This document shows positions 52,544 through 62,267 of a stretch of DNA of 64,000 bases, in pieces (the stretch's first letter is position 1; every line of letters starts with the position of its first letter). Position numbers and translations under genes: made by a program. A model generated the notes under the pieces. That model was not told the origin of the DNA. It saw only the letters and a program-made list of their open reading frames with translations, and ran no database searches. This DNA is from Paenibacillus sonchi (lineage in GTDB: Bacteria > Bacillota > Bacilli > Paenibacillales > Paenibacillaceae): contig NZ_CP068595.1 of the NCBI RefSeq assembly GCF_016772475.1, positions 7,316,001-7,380,000 on the forward strand, in the 5' to 3' direction.

Positions 52544-52564
52544 AGAACATTTGTTTGTATTATA
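52544..52564 (-). promoter_or_regulatory. LexA (SOS)-box-like operator and -10 box of the YolD-like gene
   Basis: On the minus strand caaacaaatgttct matches the Firmicute consensus CGAACRNRYGTTYC at 12 of 14 positions, directly after a TATAAT (52564-52559) and about 50 bases before the ATG. The same TATAAT-then-box order is seen before the three-gene operon at 17085-17109. Confidence 0.5.
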
Positions 52565-52966
52565 TATATGCGAACATCTTTTATCAATGATTAACTTAGC
52601 AAGTATCACTTGCATATATTGATCAGTGGTGGCGTTATAAATTTATTAAATGATAACTTACATCAGTAGTAGTTAACGTACCTTCGAAATGGCTAAAATG
52701 AATTTTGATTACACAAAAACAAAGACTGTAACTCAACAACGAGTATACAGTCTTTGTCTTAGCAGCAAGCTTCGCCTATTTGATGGTTCTATATTAAAGT
52801 ATATTCAACTTTTCTTTAATATATACATCTATCAGTATATTTTATTCAGATTACTATAAAGCCTAGTACTTAAAAGTAAACACACCAAATCGCACAAGAA
52901 ACGGCACATAACAATTCCAAAAGTCCAAACTCAAAATCCACTATATCAATTATTCCCCACCTATAA
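52565..52966. other. AT-rich gap at the right edge of the second cargo block
   Basis: No gene is visible. It contains one terminator-like hairpin (52720-52756) and then the boundary to GC-richer, host-like sequence near 52960. No tRNA sequence or repeat of the tRNA-Leu core is present here, so no right attachment site can be called. Confidence 0.4.
52720..52760. terminator. hairpin terminator near the cargo/host boundary
   Basis: Perfect 11-bp arms caaagactgta (52720-52730) / tacagtctttg (52746-52756) with a 15-base loop. Short T-rich ends on both sides suggest bidirectional use. Confidence 0.45.
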
Positions 52967-54034
52967 TTACCACTTTAATAATCCCCTGATATGAGCCGTT
53001 AATTTTTCCGCTGCTTTACAATGTGTGGCTTGGGACGGGTGGAAATCAGCTGCGTATCCATCGGCTGCCAGTTGTACGTCAAATTTCATTGTCGAAATAT
53101 TGCTGTCGCCTGTTCCCTGAGTATATTGCTTCACGACTTGCTCAACAAAGGGATATAGCCTGTCCCCCATGATCCCCAGCGTGCAGAGAATGAGACTCCG
53201 GGAATTATTGCGTCTGACCATTTTGAGGAACTCAACATACTTTTCAGCATATTCTGTCTGTTTGCTTTTATCCTCTTGGGTATAGGAATCATCGTTTGTT
53301 CCAAGGTTGATGACAATTATATCGGGGGTGAATTTGCTAAAATCCCAGGGTACATCTTGGGGCAACAGACAATCGTCAAACTTCCCTTCAGACTTGCCCA
53401 CTTTTTCATAATAATCCGGAAGAAGATGTGTAAGCAGCTTTTCGTCATTTTCCGTATAGCCTGTAATAATGCCGTATCCGCTGTACGAAACCATGCTGTA
53501 GTCAGCCTCAAGTTGCTCTGCGGTCAGATAGGCATAGGCTTTCGTAACATCTTCTGTTGCCGTGGAAAAAGAATGCAGCTCATGCTCATCATCTACGCCG
53601 TAGCCGCAGGTAATGGAATCCCCGATGAATTCAATAGTATGTACTTTAGGCGGGGTTGGCTTAATACCATCCGCAGCATCAACAGCGATCTCCTGAATTC
53701 CAACCGTTGACATCGCTGCCTCTGACAGCTTTGTGATTCTTACTGTGACATCCTGCTCTGTATCGCTTTCAAACACCGTATACGTTTTGAGCGGCTGATC
53801 CACCTGATCGTCAATCATCCGTTTACCGTTTACGCTGATCCCAATCCGGGCCAGATTATTACCGGTTGACGCAACAGCATCACCCATTAAGGTGATCACC
53901 GCTTTGGTACCACGGAATGAAAACTCCACACCACCGCCCGAGAGCGCCAGCCACAGCACATTATTGCAGTAGTGGGTCCGCCCGATGACTTTCACATTGT
54001 TCTCTTTTGCTTTATACACTTGCATCTGAGACAT
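52967..54034 (-). CDS. SGNH/GDSL carbohydrate esterase (CE2-like)
   Basis: 355 residues from ATG 54034; the open frame extends to 54106, but the added 24 residues look non-natural. An N-terminal jelly-roll-like part (LWLALSGGGVEFSFRGTKAV) precedes the SGNH domain: FIGDSITCGYG (Ser), INLGTND (Asn block) and DFHPSQATH (catalytic Asp/His). The two-domain layout is that of CE2 acetyl-xylan or acetyl-mannan esterases. No signal peptide is seen, so it likely acts on imported oligosaccharides. It is divergent from the AraC regulator and near a GH27 gene, which fits removal of acetyl groups from hemicellulose fragments. Confidence 0.8.
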   Translation of the reverse strand: MSQMQVYKAKENNVKVIGRTHYCNNVLWLALSGGGVEFSFRGTKAVITLMGDAVASTGNNLARIGISVNGKRMIDDQVDQPLKTYTVFESDTEQDVTVRITKLSEAAMSTVGIQEIAVDAADGIKPTPPKVHTIEFIGDSITCGYGVDDEHELHSFSTATEDVTKAYAYLTAEQLEADYSMVSYSGYGIITGYTENDEKLLTHLLPDYYEKVGKSEGKFDDCLLPQDVPWDFSKFTPDIIVINLGTNDDSYTQEDKSKQTEYAEKYVEFLKMVRRNNSRSLILCTLGIMGDRLYPFVEQVVKQYTQGTGDSNISTMKFDVQLAADGYAADFHPSQATHCKAAEKLTAHIRGLLKW

Positions 54035-54162
54035 TCTTAAACCTACTTTCTCTGATTCATATTTGTAACAGTAACAAAGGCGTTCTCTGTTTTCAATAAG
54101 CTGCATGTTTTATGTTAAGATCAATGCTGAAGCATCTTTAATGAATTACTAGGAGGACATTC

Positions 54163-55044
54163 ATGGATATCCCCAGAGGCACCTACGGCTTTAGGTTCGC
54201 CGAAGATAAGGAGCTGCAGTTGTGCGTATTATTTGCGGCCGGTTATGATTCAATCACCGATCCCGCTTACCGCTGGGATGGGTTGGAGCGCAATGACGGC
54301 CCTCTTCTGTTGTTCCAGTACACTTTCTCCGGTGAAGGCGTGTTTGAGTCGGAGAACCGGACTTACCGGGTCTCTGCCGGACAGGCTTTTCTGGCCGAAA
54401 TTCCCGGCCCCCACCGTTATTACTACCACCCGGATTCAAAAGAGCCATGGCAATTCCTGTTTCTGCTGTTCCGGCCTACCCTGATTCTGCCCCATTGGCG
54501 CAAATTCCTGCGCGTTGCAGGGGAAGTGCCACATCTGCCCGCAGACAGCACGCCTGTCCGGCTGTCGCGAATGATTGTAGTTGATGCGGGTGCAGGAAGA
54601 ATCTCGGATCCGCTGATCGCGTCATCCTGTGTCTATCAGTTCGTGACAGAGCTGGCGAGAATGCAGGTTACCACTTTTCGGGACAGGGATAACTGGTCAG
54701 CGAATATTAGGCGCGCAGCTGAATTCATAGAGAGCAATTACTCACGGATGATCAGCATCGATCTGCTATCCGAGCATGTCTCCCTATCCAAATATCATCT
54801 GATCCGCCGGTTTTCGGCCAGCACGGGACTGACGCCCGGTGCTTATCTAACCCGTGTCCGCACCGAGAAGGCCATGGAGCTGCTTCGGGGATCCAGCCTG
54901 AGCATTGAAGCCATCGCTGAGCAGATCGGTTACTCTAGCGGAAGTTACTTCATTAAGGCGTTCCGCAGCCTTACCGGACTTACGCCGGGAGAGTTCCGCA
55001 GTGGGGGCGAAAGCCTGACCTACCGCCGCCTGTTTTTCGATTAA
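54163..55044 (+). CDS. AraC-family transcriptional regulator
   Basis: 293 residues, ATG 54163 after AGGAGG. N-terminal cupin-type sensor (VSAGQAFLAEIPGPHRYYYH) and two C-terminal helix-turn-helix motifs (IDLLSEHVSLSKYHLIRRF and IEAIAEQIGYSSGSYFIKAF) ending with LTPGEFR. Family knowledge: activators of sugar-use genes. Position between the divergent esterase and the co-directional alpha-galactosidase makes these its likely targets. GC-rich compared with the element. Confidence 0.85.
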   Translation: MDIPRGTYGFRFAEDKELQLCVLFAAGYDSITDPAYRWDGLERNDGPLLLFQYTFSGEGVFESENRTYRVSAGQAFLAEIPGPHRYYYHPDSKEPWQFLFLLFRPTLILPHWRKFLRVAGEVPHLPADSTPVRLSRMIVVDAGAGRISDPLIASSCVYQFVTELARMQVTTFRDRDNWSANIRRAAEFIESNYSRMISIDLLSEHVSLSKYHLIRRFSASTGLTPGAYLTRVRTEKAMELLRGSSLSIEAIAEQIGYSSGSYFIKAFRSLTGLTPGEFRSGGESLTYRRLFFD

Positions 55045-55152
55045 CCGCAATATAGTGCTATTGGATTTGTAAGATTACTATAGATATTGCTAATTCCCTT
55101 TATTATGATGAATGTAACAAGAGCAATAATACATCAGTAAAGGAGATTTACA

Positions 55153-56433
55153 ATGGATCATAAGCTTGCAGCAACTACTCCGCCGCTTGGCTGGAACAGC
55201 TGGGACTGCTACGGTGCAGCGGTAACAGAAGAGGAAATCCGCGGCAATGCGGAATACATGGCCGAGCATCTCAAGGACTTCGGCTGGAGCTACATTACCG
55301 TCGATATTCAATGGTACGAGCCCTTGGCAAATTCTTCACAATACCGTCCCTTCGTCCCGCTAGTGATGGATGAATATTCCCGGCTGATGCCTGCCGAGAA
55401 CCGCTTTCCTTCTGTAGCCGGCGGCCAAGGGTTCAAGCCGTTAGCTGATTATGTCCACAGTCTCGGACTGCAATTCGGCATTCATATTATGCGCGGTATT
55501 CCGCGGCAGGCCGCCCACGCTGCCACTCCGATTCTGGGTACAGTCGCGACGGCACGCGATATTGCGCATACGAACTCCATCTGTCCATGGAATACGGATA
55601 TGTACGGTGTGGATGCCTCAAAAGAAGGGGCACAGGCCTACTACGATTCGCTCTTTAAACTGTACGCAGAGTGGGGCGTTGACCTGGTGAAGGTCGATGA
55701 CATCGCGGCTTCCCGGCTGTACGATACTCATCAGCCGGAAATCGCCCTGATCTCCAAAGCGATCGAACGCTGCGGCCGGCCTATGGTGCTGAGCCTCTCA
55801 CCTGGTCCTGCTCCGGTGGAATACTCGGACTTCTTCGTAGAGCATGCCAACATGTGGCGCGTAACGGATGACTTCTGGGACCTGTGGCCGCTGCTGCTGG
55901 ACATGTTCGACCGCTGCCGGAAATGGCAGGGCGTTCCACAAGCCGGATCCTGGCCGGACTGCGACATGCTCCCGCTCGGTCATATCGGCATCCGCTCTGT
56001 GGATGGTGGCGGGGAAGACCGCTGGACCCGGTTCACGCGCGACGAACAGCTGACGATGATGTCGCTCTGGAGTATTTTCCGCTCTCCGCTGATCTTCGGT
56101 GGCGAACTGCGTGACAATGACGACTGGACACTGTCGCTGCTGACCAACCGCGCGGTGCTGCGCATGCACCGCGAGAGCTGCGGAGCCAGAGAGGCGCTCT
56201 GCCAGGATGAACTTATCGTCTGGACTGCCGGACACAGCGATGGAACCCGGTATGCTGCTATATTCAACGTCGGCGACAGCCCGCTACCGCTGGAACTGGC
56301 GCTTGAAGAGATTGGCTTCAGCAGTGCAGCCTCCGGCACCGAATTGTGGAGCGGGACGCCAGCCGAAGTTGACGCCAATGTGCTTCAGACCACTGTACCG
56401 CCACATGGCGTACGCCTGTATAGCTTCTTGTAA
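55153..56433 (+). CDS. GH27 alpha-galactosidase
   Basis: 426 residues, ATG 55153 after AAAGGAG. TTPPLGWNSWDCYGAAV is the GH27 hallmark start, the nucleophile region is VDLVKVDDIAASR, and the acid/base region is WRVTDDFWDLW. The C-terminal beta domain follows (AAIFNVGDSPLPLELALEE). No signal peptide is seen, so it is probably cytosolic, removing alpha-galactose from imported oligosaccharides. It likely works with the esterase and the ABC importer on galactosylated hemicellulose. A terminator follows. Confidence 0.85.
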   Translation: MDHKLAATTPPLGWNSWDCYGAAVTEEEIRGNAEYMAEHLKDFGWSYITVDIQWYEPLANSSQYRPFVPLVMDEYSRLMPAENRFPSVAGGQGFKPLADYVHSLGLQFGIHIMRGIPRQAAHAATPILGTVATARDIAHTNSICPWNTDMYGVDASKEGAQAYYDSLFKLYAEWGVDLVKVDDIAASRLYDTHQPEIALISKAIERCGRPMVLSLSPGPAPVEYSDFFVEHANMWRVTDDFWDLWPLLLDMFDRCRKWQGVPQAGSWPDCDMLPLGHIGIRSVDGGGEDRWTRFTRDEQLTMMSLWSIFRSPLIFGGELRDNDDWTLSLLTNRAVLRMHRESCGAREALCQDELIVWTAGHSDGTRYAAIFNVGDSPLPLELALEEIGFSSAASGTELWSGTPAEVDANVLQTTVPPHGVRLYSFL

Positions 56434-56436
56434 GGA

Positions 56437-56476
56437 AAAGCCGGTTAACCAGATTCCTCTGGACAACCGGCTTTCT
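56437..56476. terminator. bidirectional terminator between GH27 gene and ABC operon
   Basis: Stem aaagccggtt (56437-56446) / aaccggcttt (56465-56474) with an inner hairpin ccaga/tctgg. A-rich and T-rich ends on both sides serve the two converging genes. Confidence 0.75.
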
Positions 56477-56496
56477 TATTCTGCAAATATAGAGGC

Positions 56497-58278
56497 TTAT
56501 CTGTTCGGGAATACCATTTTTTCGGCATTTCCGACTTCAAAGGCTACCGCCTCGTCATAACCAAGGCCTTTGGATTTCGTAATCATTTCTTCCTTGAGCT
56601 TGTTATATTCAGCATCATTTTTAGCAAAGACCATTTTCCAAGAGTACTCTTTGATGATCTTGCCGATTCCGTCAATCTTCTGCTGCAGCTGAGCAGGTAC
56701 GGTAACCGGGGTTTCCGTTGTAAAGAACGGCTTCGAGACTTCAATCATATTGTTCTTCACAAAATATTCTTTCGCCGTCATAACTCCCATCGCTTCGCGC
56801 CAGCTCTTCGTAACCGGGTCCGGATTATGGTTTAGCGTAGAAGTCCACAAGTTGTAGTCATACGTTTCTCCGGTATCCGGGTTGATGTTGGTCAGTTTCA
56901 AGGTTGTATTATTGATCTGGTTCGTTCCATCCTTGAACGTGCCTCCGCCATATTCCGCCGGAACCGGCTCAGCATTGGCAGGCAGTGCCTTCCAGCCGAA
57001 ATCGGTGACGAACGGTTTACCACTCTCATCAATATCCCATGCCAATCCCTTAGGGCCATAATTCGATTCCATTACACCTTCTGGCGAGTACAGCCAGCTC
57101 AGGAATTCCATAATGCGCTCAGGCTCTTTCGCTTTTGCACCAATCGCCCAAACACGGTTTCCGCCGTAAGGGCTCTGCCCGTAAGAGGTGATTTTCTCCT
57201 CGGCATAAGGTACTAGAGCAAACCCCTTGCCCTCAGCTGTACGTTCAGGAGTGTTGTACACGTTATCCACCCAAGGGAAGTGCGAGAACAAGACTTGCCC
57301 GTCCTTGATCTTGTTGGATACATCCGAGAACTTCTGCGTTAAGGAATCCGGATCCAGAAGTCCCATTTGATTCGCATCGTAGTAGAACTTCAGCCCTTGA
57401 AGATAATATCCATCCTCATCAAGCACACCTTGCCATTCATCTTTATTCTGGTGGGTCAGTGTCAATCCAGCCGGATTCAGACCGTCGCCTTCATTATAGC
57501 CGTGGAACTGGGCGATAACTTTGGCAAGTGTCATATAGCTGCCATCCCAATCGGACCAGAGTGAAATTCCGTAAGTCGGGCGTCCGTTTTCACTCTTGGG
57601 TTCGAGCTCTTGCATTTTCTTAAGCAGCGGCAAGTAATCATTCAGTGTTGTGATTTTCGGACTACCAAGCTTCTGATACAAATCCCAGCGGAGGTTCGGT
57701 CCGTAGGTCATCGTCGCCCCTTCCGATGGCCCTTCTCCTGTTCCCACATCAAATCCGACTCCGTATACCGCCGTGCCGCCGCCAAATTGCTTCTTATTGG
57801 CTTCAATCGCTTCTGGAGCATTGGCGAGCAAGCCTTGACCATATTTATTCAGCATATCATTCTTCGTAAAGTCTAGCAGTAGACCTGCTTTGATGGCATC
57901 CTGATAATCCTTGCCGTTAGTACCAAACACTACCAGGTCGCCCAGGTCGCCGGAGGCCATCATTGTAGCGACTTTTTGCTGTCCGCCTGCAAGGTTTGAG
58001 GCGATAATGTTGAGCTTGATATTGAACTTGTCTTTGACCAGCTTAGCGAACCATCCTGGCTGTTCCCCGGCATAGTTAGCTAGCATGGAGAACACATCAA
58101 TGGTGATTTCTTTTTTATCCGCAGTTTCTGAATTACTGTTGTTAGCAGAAGTGGATGGTGTATTTGTTCCGCTGTTCGCCGCATTTCCACCATTGTTACT
58201 GCTGCTGCACGCTGAAGTAAATACGAGTATTGCACACATTGCTGCGGTAAGCGCAGTCCCGGCCCATCTCTTTTTCAT
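56497..58278 (-). CDS. extracellular sugar-binding lipoprotein of an ABC importer (LplA/YtcQ-like)
   Basis: 593 residues from ATG 58278 (GGGGAGG site); the longer frame to 58335 lacks one. A lipoprotein signal (ALTAAMCAILVFTSACSSS) with the lipobox Cys is followed by a Ser/Asn linker and a family-1-type binding protein (DVFSMLANYAGEQPGWFAKL, YGISLWSDWDGSYMTLAKVI). Family knowledge: long binding proteins of this type serve oligosaccharide importers lacking their own ATPase gene, using a shared MsmX-type ATPase. It is the last gene of the operon; a second binding protein lies at 60449. Confidence 0.85.
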   Translation of the reverse strand: MKKRWAGTALTAAMCAILVFTSACSSSNNGGNAANSGTNTPSTSANNSNSETADKKEITIDVFSMLANYAGEQPGWFAKLVKDKFNIKLNIIASNLAGGQQKVATMMASGDLGDLVVFGTNGKDYQDAIKAGLLLDFTKNDMLNKYGQGLLANAPEAIEANKKQFGGGTAVYGVGFDVGTGEGPSEGATMTYGPNLRWDLYQKLGSPKITTLNDYLPLLKKMQELEPKSENGRPTYGISLWSDWDGSYMTLAKVIAQFHGYNEGDGLNPAGLTLTHQNKDEWQGVLDEDGYYLQGLKFYYDANQMGLLDPDSLTQKFSDVSNKIKDGQVLFSHFPWVDNVYNTPERTAEGKGFALVPYAEEKITSYGQSPYGGNRVWAIGAKAKEPERIMEFLSWLYSPEGVMESNYGPKGLAWDIDESGKPFVTDFGWKALPANAEPVPAEYGGGTFKDGTNQINNTTLKLTNINPDTGETYDYNLWTSTLNHNPDPVTKSWREAMGVMTAKEYFVKNNMIEVSKPFFTTETPVTVPAQLQQKIDGIGKIIKEYSWKMVFAKNDAEYNKLKEEMITKSKGLGYDEAVAFEVGNAEKMVFPNR

Positions 58279-58381
58279 AATGCTAAATCCTCCCCTGTTC
58301 ATACTCTTTGGAATTCTAAATATTGAATACAACACCGTTCAGTAGAAGAAATTCACCCCCTTCAAGCGTAAGCAGGACAGC

Positions 58382-59269
58382 TTAACCTTTGACTGCGCCA
58401 ATCATAATCCCTTTGACAAAAAACCGCTGGAAGAACGGATACACGAGCAGAATCGGCAGCACAACGACCATAGATACGGTGGTGCGAATGGAGGTCGGTG
58501 TTGCCATATTGGCCAGATCCAGATCCATAGCGCCTGTAGATTGCTTCATTAATTGGGCTATAGACGTAGCTTCATTCATGTACCGGTAGAGAATGAACTG
58601 AAGTGTGAACAGTTTCTGATCCGTGACCAGAAATAGTGTATCGGTGAAGCTGTTCCATTGGGTAACCGACGAGAAGATGGCAATAGTAGCCAGAATCGGT
58701 GTAATCAGTGGTAATATGATACTTGTGAACACCTTGAAATAACCGGCTCCGTCAATTTGTGCCGACTCCTGCAGGGCTATCGGCGTAGATTCAACGAAGG
58801 TTTTGACGAGAATGATGAAGAATGGTTGGACGATGAACGGCAGAACATAAGCGGCGAAATTATTGGTCAGGCCGAGATTCAGCATCGTTAAATACCATGG
58901 GATCAGGCCAGCGTTGAAATACATCGTAATGACCAGAAAACGGTACCAGAATTTGCGTCCCCACATTTGCTTGGTGAAGAGGTAACCCAGAAAGGCGGAA
59001 GCAGCAACCGTCAACACAGTTCCTATCACCGTACGGCCGACCGACATAAGGGCAGCTTGGCCTAGTCCGGGAATTTTAAATACATCCATGTAGTTGGTAA
59101 AGTGAATGCCTTTCGGATAAAACATGACCAGTCCTCTGCTGCTAAGGTCATTGTTGCTGATCGTATTGATGAACAGATAATAAAATGGAAATAAGCATAT
59201 GAGCGTAATGAGCGCAAATACGGCATAGTTAATGAAGTGGAACAACGAAAATTTCTCTTTGGTAGGCAT
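58382..59269 (-). CDS. ABC sugar permease (LplC/YtcP-like)
   Basis: 295 residues from ATG 59269 (GGAGAG site); the longer frame to 59317 overlaps the partner gene. Six membrane helices are visible, with the EAA loop ESAQIDGAGYFKVFTSIILP that contacts the ATPase. The end GIMIGAVKG is typical of this permease group. Works with the permease at 59301. Confidence 0.88.
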   Translation of the reverse strand: MPTKEKFSLFHFINYAVFALITLICLFPFYYLFINTISNNDLSSRGLVMFYPKGIHFTNYMDVFKIPGLGQAALMSVGRTVIGTVLTVAASAFLGYLFTKQMWGRKFWYRFLVITMYFNAGLIPWYLTMLNLGLTNNFAAYVLPFIVQPFFIILVKTFVESTPIALQESAQIDGAGYFKVFTSIILPLITPILATIAIFSSVTQWNSFTDTLFLVTDQKLFTLQFILYRYMNEATSIAQLMKQSTGAMDLDLANMATPTSIRTTVSMVVVLPILLVYPFFQRFFVKGIMIGAVKG

Positions 59270-59300
59270 ATGTCGCTTCTCTCCTTTTCTGTCTGTCACT

Positions 59301-60260
59301 TTAAAAGATGCTGTCACCGCGGATGACTTTGGACATGGTATTCGCTACGAACAGCAGGAACAGACTGACCAATGATTTCAGCATGCTTACGGCTGTAGCG
59401 AAGCCAAAGTTGGAATTCGTCATCCCGATATTGTATACATACAGGTCCAGGACCTCGATATGATTGGTATTCATTGCATTCTGGAATACGTAGAACTGTT
59501 CCATGCCGTTATTAATGAAGTTTCCGATCGAGAGTAGCAAAAGCACGAAGAAGGTAGGCATAATGCCCGGAACCGTTACATGCCACATTAACCGGAAACG
59601 TCCCGCACCGTCGACTCTTGCCGCCTCATAGATTTCCTGGTCAATACCCGTAATGGCGGCAATATACATAATCGCGCCCCAGCCCAGCCCTTTCCATATA
59701 CTCCATAAGGTCATTGCCATCCAGGTATGATCATCGGAAGCAAGAATATTCAGAGGTTTGGAGATCCAGCCCAAATCCAGCAGCAGGTTATTCAGAAAAC
59801 CGTTGTCTACTGAAAACAGCATGAATGCAAAGGAATAAACGAGCACCCAGCTGATGAAGTTCGGCAGTGTTGTAAGCGTTTGTACAATTTTCTTAAATCT
59901 AGTACTTCTTAACTCAACAAGAAAGACTGCGAAGATGACCGGTAAAACGGAAGTCGCAATATTTAGAGAACTGATGGCAAAGGTGTTGCGCAGCACTCTT
60001 AAGACTTCCTGACGCTGAATTTCATTGGATATCATCGAAGTAAACCAATCAAAGCCCATAAATTCGGAAGCAGAGAGCGGAATACCGGGCCGGTAATCGT
60101 AGAAGGCATAGATCCAGCCGTAAAGCGGCAGGTATGAGAATAAAAAAGCCAAGAACAGAAAGGGCACTGCCATCAGAAACAAACGGTACTTATCGTTGTT
60201 GCGCAAACGTTTGGGGGATTGTGCGTCCACTATGGGTGTATTTACAGTATTGATGTCCAT
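59301..60260 (-). CDS. ABC sugar permease (LplB/YteP-like)
   Basis: 319 residues, ATG 60260 after GGAGGAG. The N-terminal stretch (RLFLMAVPFLFLAFLFSYLP then LYGWIYAFYDYRPG) and the EAA loop YEAARVDGAGRFRLMWHVTV identify the LplB-type permease. It forms the channel with the permease at 58382. Promoter elements probably lie in the AT-rich 60261-60400 gap (TATAAT-like sequences on the minus strand). Confidence 0.88.
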   Translation of the reverse strand: MDINTVNTPIVDAQSPKRLRNNDKYRLFLMAVPFLFLAFLFSYLPLYGWIYAFYDYRPGIPLSASEFMGFDWFTSMISNEIQRQEVLRVLRNTFAISSLNIATSVLPVIFAVFLVELRSTRFKKIVQTLTTLPNFISWVLVYSFAFMLFSVDNGFLNNLLLDLGWISKPLNILASDDHTWMAMTLWSIWKGLGWGAIMYIAAITGIDQEIYEAARVDGAGRFRLMWHVTVPGIMPTFFVLLLLSIGNFINNGMEQFYVFQNAMNTNHIEVLDLYVYNIGMTNSNFGFATAVSMLKSLVSLFLLFVANTMSKVIRGDSIF

Positions 60261-60448
60261 TGTTCTCCTCCACTGTTAAAATTCATAAAAGATTGAGCAT
60301 TTATAAGTTTGTAACTACTATAATATTATTAAATAGTAATATATTTACATTATACAAGCGTGTGATGCCACATACGGACCTGAATTCCCGCTATTTCTAA
60401 GATGATGGCGCCGGTAGCATCTCCAGCGCCACATCGGAAGTAATCATT

Positions 60449-62128
60449 TCATTTATGGTTTAGTTCATTCACTTCCCTGGTAATCTCATCCCCGCCCTGC
60501 TGATTCCACTCCTCGGCGAATTGATCAAAAGCGTCCAGTGGAGCTGCACCAAGGATAATCTTCAGAAAGGTCTCATCTTCAAGCTGCTGAAGCTTGGGCC
60601 ATCTGCTCTCCATGGTTTGGGTTTGGGTATAGGTGGTACTGAATATTCCCTTAATCTCATTGTCTACAAGCGGTGACCCGCCCACCATTAAAGCATAGGC
60701 GCGAATCCACATGGCCCTGTTTTTGCCGGGGGCCCAATACTGGATATCGTATTTGTCGTAAGGCCCTAATTTGACAGGACCAATATTGCTGATATCGGAT
60801 TGCAGCATCTTGTATTCAGGCTTATCCAGGAAATCTGCAGCGGTTTTAGTTCCTGCAAATACCTGCCGCAGCGCCTTCACTTCATATTCGGTCTCATCCG
60901 TCGGCGCATAAGTTAATCGTAAAGGATATTCTGTGGGCCCCCTTTCGGTAGTAAAGGTTCCCTGGCTTTCCCCAAGAACCAGATTATTAAGGATTAACAT
61001 AGCAGCTTCAGGATGTTCATACCCTTTGCGGACAACGACAAATTGACTTGTAGTCGTACTCATATGTGGACGGTACTCACCGCTCCGGTCCAGCGGGAGT
61101 GCATACGCCTGCCAATTTGCCTCGGGATGATTCCTGACTGCATCGTCTATAGGTCCGTAGGGTGCCCACCATGGTGCAAAGAACATCCCAGTCTTTCCAC
61201 CGGCAATAGATTCTCCCGGATCTTCACGCACCCCCATTTCAGAATCAATCAGCCCCGATAAATACATCTCCCTTAATTCCCCCAAGGCTTCCTTGGTCTC
61301 CGGCTGAATGGAGCCGTATACCACCTTGCCATTATCCTCCAGCCAATAGCCCGGGTAGGCATTATAAGCGGCAAAGATTCCGTCAAAGCCATACAGAGTG
61401 TTGGTTGAATGAAGAAAATTCGCATACAGCTTACCTGTCGAGCTCGGTCCAGCCAGTCCTATGGTATCCTGCTTATTATTGCCGTCTGGATCCTGTTCCA
61501 CAAACGCACGCGCAACCTCTTCAAGCTCTTCCATGGTTTGGGGCGGCTCCAGATGCAGTTTATCCAGCCAATCCTTGCGAATCCATAAGAGATGGACACC
61601 ATCTGCATGCAGCTGCACATTAGGCAAGGCGAGAATTTTACCATCAAATGTTACGCTGTTAAGGGCTTCGCCGCCTGTGCTGTCAACAATCCTCTTGATT
61701 ACCGGGGAAGCATAAGTCTGATAGACCTCGGTCAAATCCGCCAGCTGATCGGCCTCCACCATTTCTCTAAGCTCTACAGGGCCAACAATCATTGCATCCG
61801 GCAAATCACCACTGGCAATGGCCAGGCTTACTTTTTGGTTATAATTTGCCGGCGAGGCCTTGAAGGAATAGTCCACGATGATATTTAAGTTGTTTTTGAT
61901 ATTACGGGTATATTGATTGTCAACAAGGGTTTCGCCCTCCAGCAACGACTTAGTAGATTCGACGGTAGTGCCAATCCTTATGGTGACAGGTTGCTCATAT
62001 TTACCAGATGAATCAGGAAGTAGTCTGGAGTGTTGGCCGGTGTCTGGACTAGATTTATCGGAGGCGCTGCATGCGCTTACAGACATCAGCATGACGATCA
62101 GAAGAATGATCCCATGTCTTCTCTTCAT
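60449..62128 (-). CDS. second extracellular sugar-binding lipoprotein
   Basis: 559 residues from ATG 62128. The signal is GIILLIVMLMSVSACSASD with lipobox SAC. Binding-protein features include KVSLAIASGDLPDAMIVGPV and HLLWIRKDWLDKLHLEPPQT, the latter typical of this family. Distinct in sequence from the binding protein at 56497, so the two may bind different glycans or one may serve sensing with the YesM kinase. It lies between the regulators and the permeases. Confidence 0.82.
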   Translation of the reverse strand: MKRRHGIILLIVMLMSVSACSASDKSSPDTGQHSRLLPDSSGKYEQPVTIRIGTTVESTKSLLEGETLVDNQYTRNIKNNLNIIVDYSFKASPANYNQKVSLAIASGDLPDAMIVGPVELREMVEADQLADLTEVYQTYASPVIKRIVDSTGGEALNSVTFDGKILALPNVQLHADGVHLLWIRKDWLDKLHLEPPQTMEELEEVARAFVEQDPDGNNKQDTIGLAGPSSTGKLYANFLHSTNTLYGFDGIFAAYNAYPGYWLEDNGKVVYGSIQPETKEALGELREMYLSGLIDSEMGVREDPGESIAGGKTGMFFAPWWAPYGPIDDAVRNHPEANWQAYALPLDRSGEYRPHMSTTTSQFVVVRKGYEHPEAAMLILNNLVLGESQGTFTTERGPTEYPLRLTYAPTDETEYEVKALRQVFAGTKTAADFLDKPEYKMLQSDISNIGPVKLGPYDKYDIQYWAPGKNRAMWIRAYALMVGGSPLVDNEIKGIFSTTYTQTQTMESRWPKLQQLEDETFLKIILGAAPLDAFDQFAEEWNQQGGDEITREVNELNHK

Positions 62129-62267
62129 CTTCCCTTCCCTTCTCTCAGTAATAGTACCTTGTTACCTGAGTATATATGATGGATGCCACCTTCGTGACAA
62201 AATGCGGCTTACAGTTTGGGTAGAGATATGGGGGAAGTTTGTGCCACGGCAGCAGACATTTCTCCCC

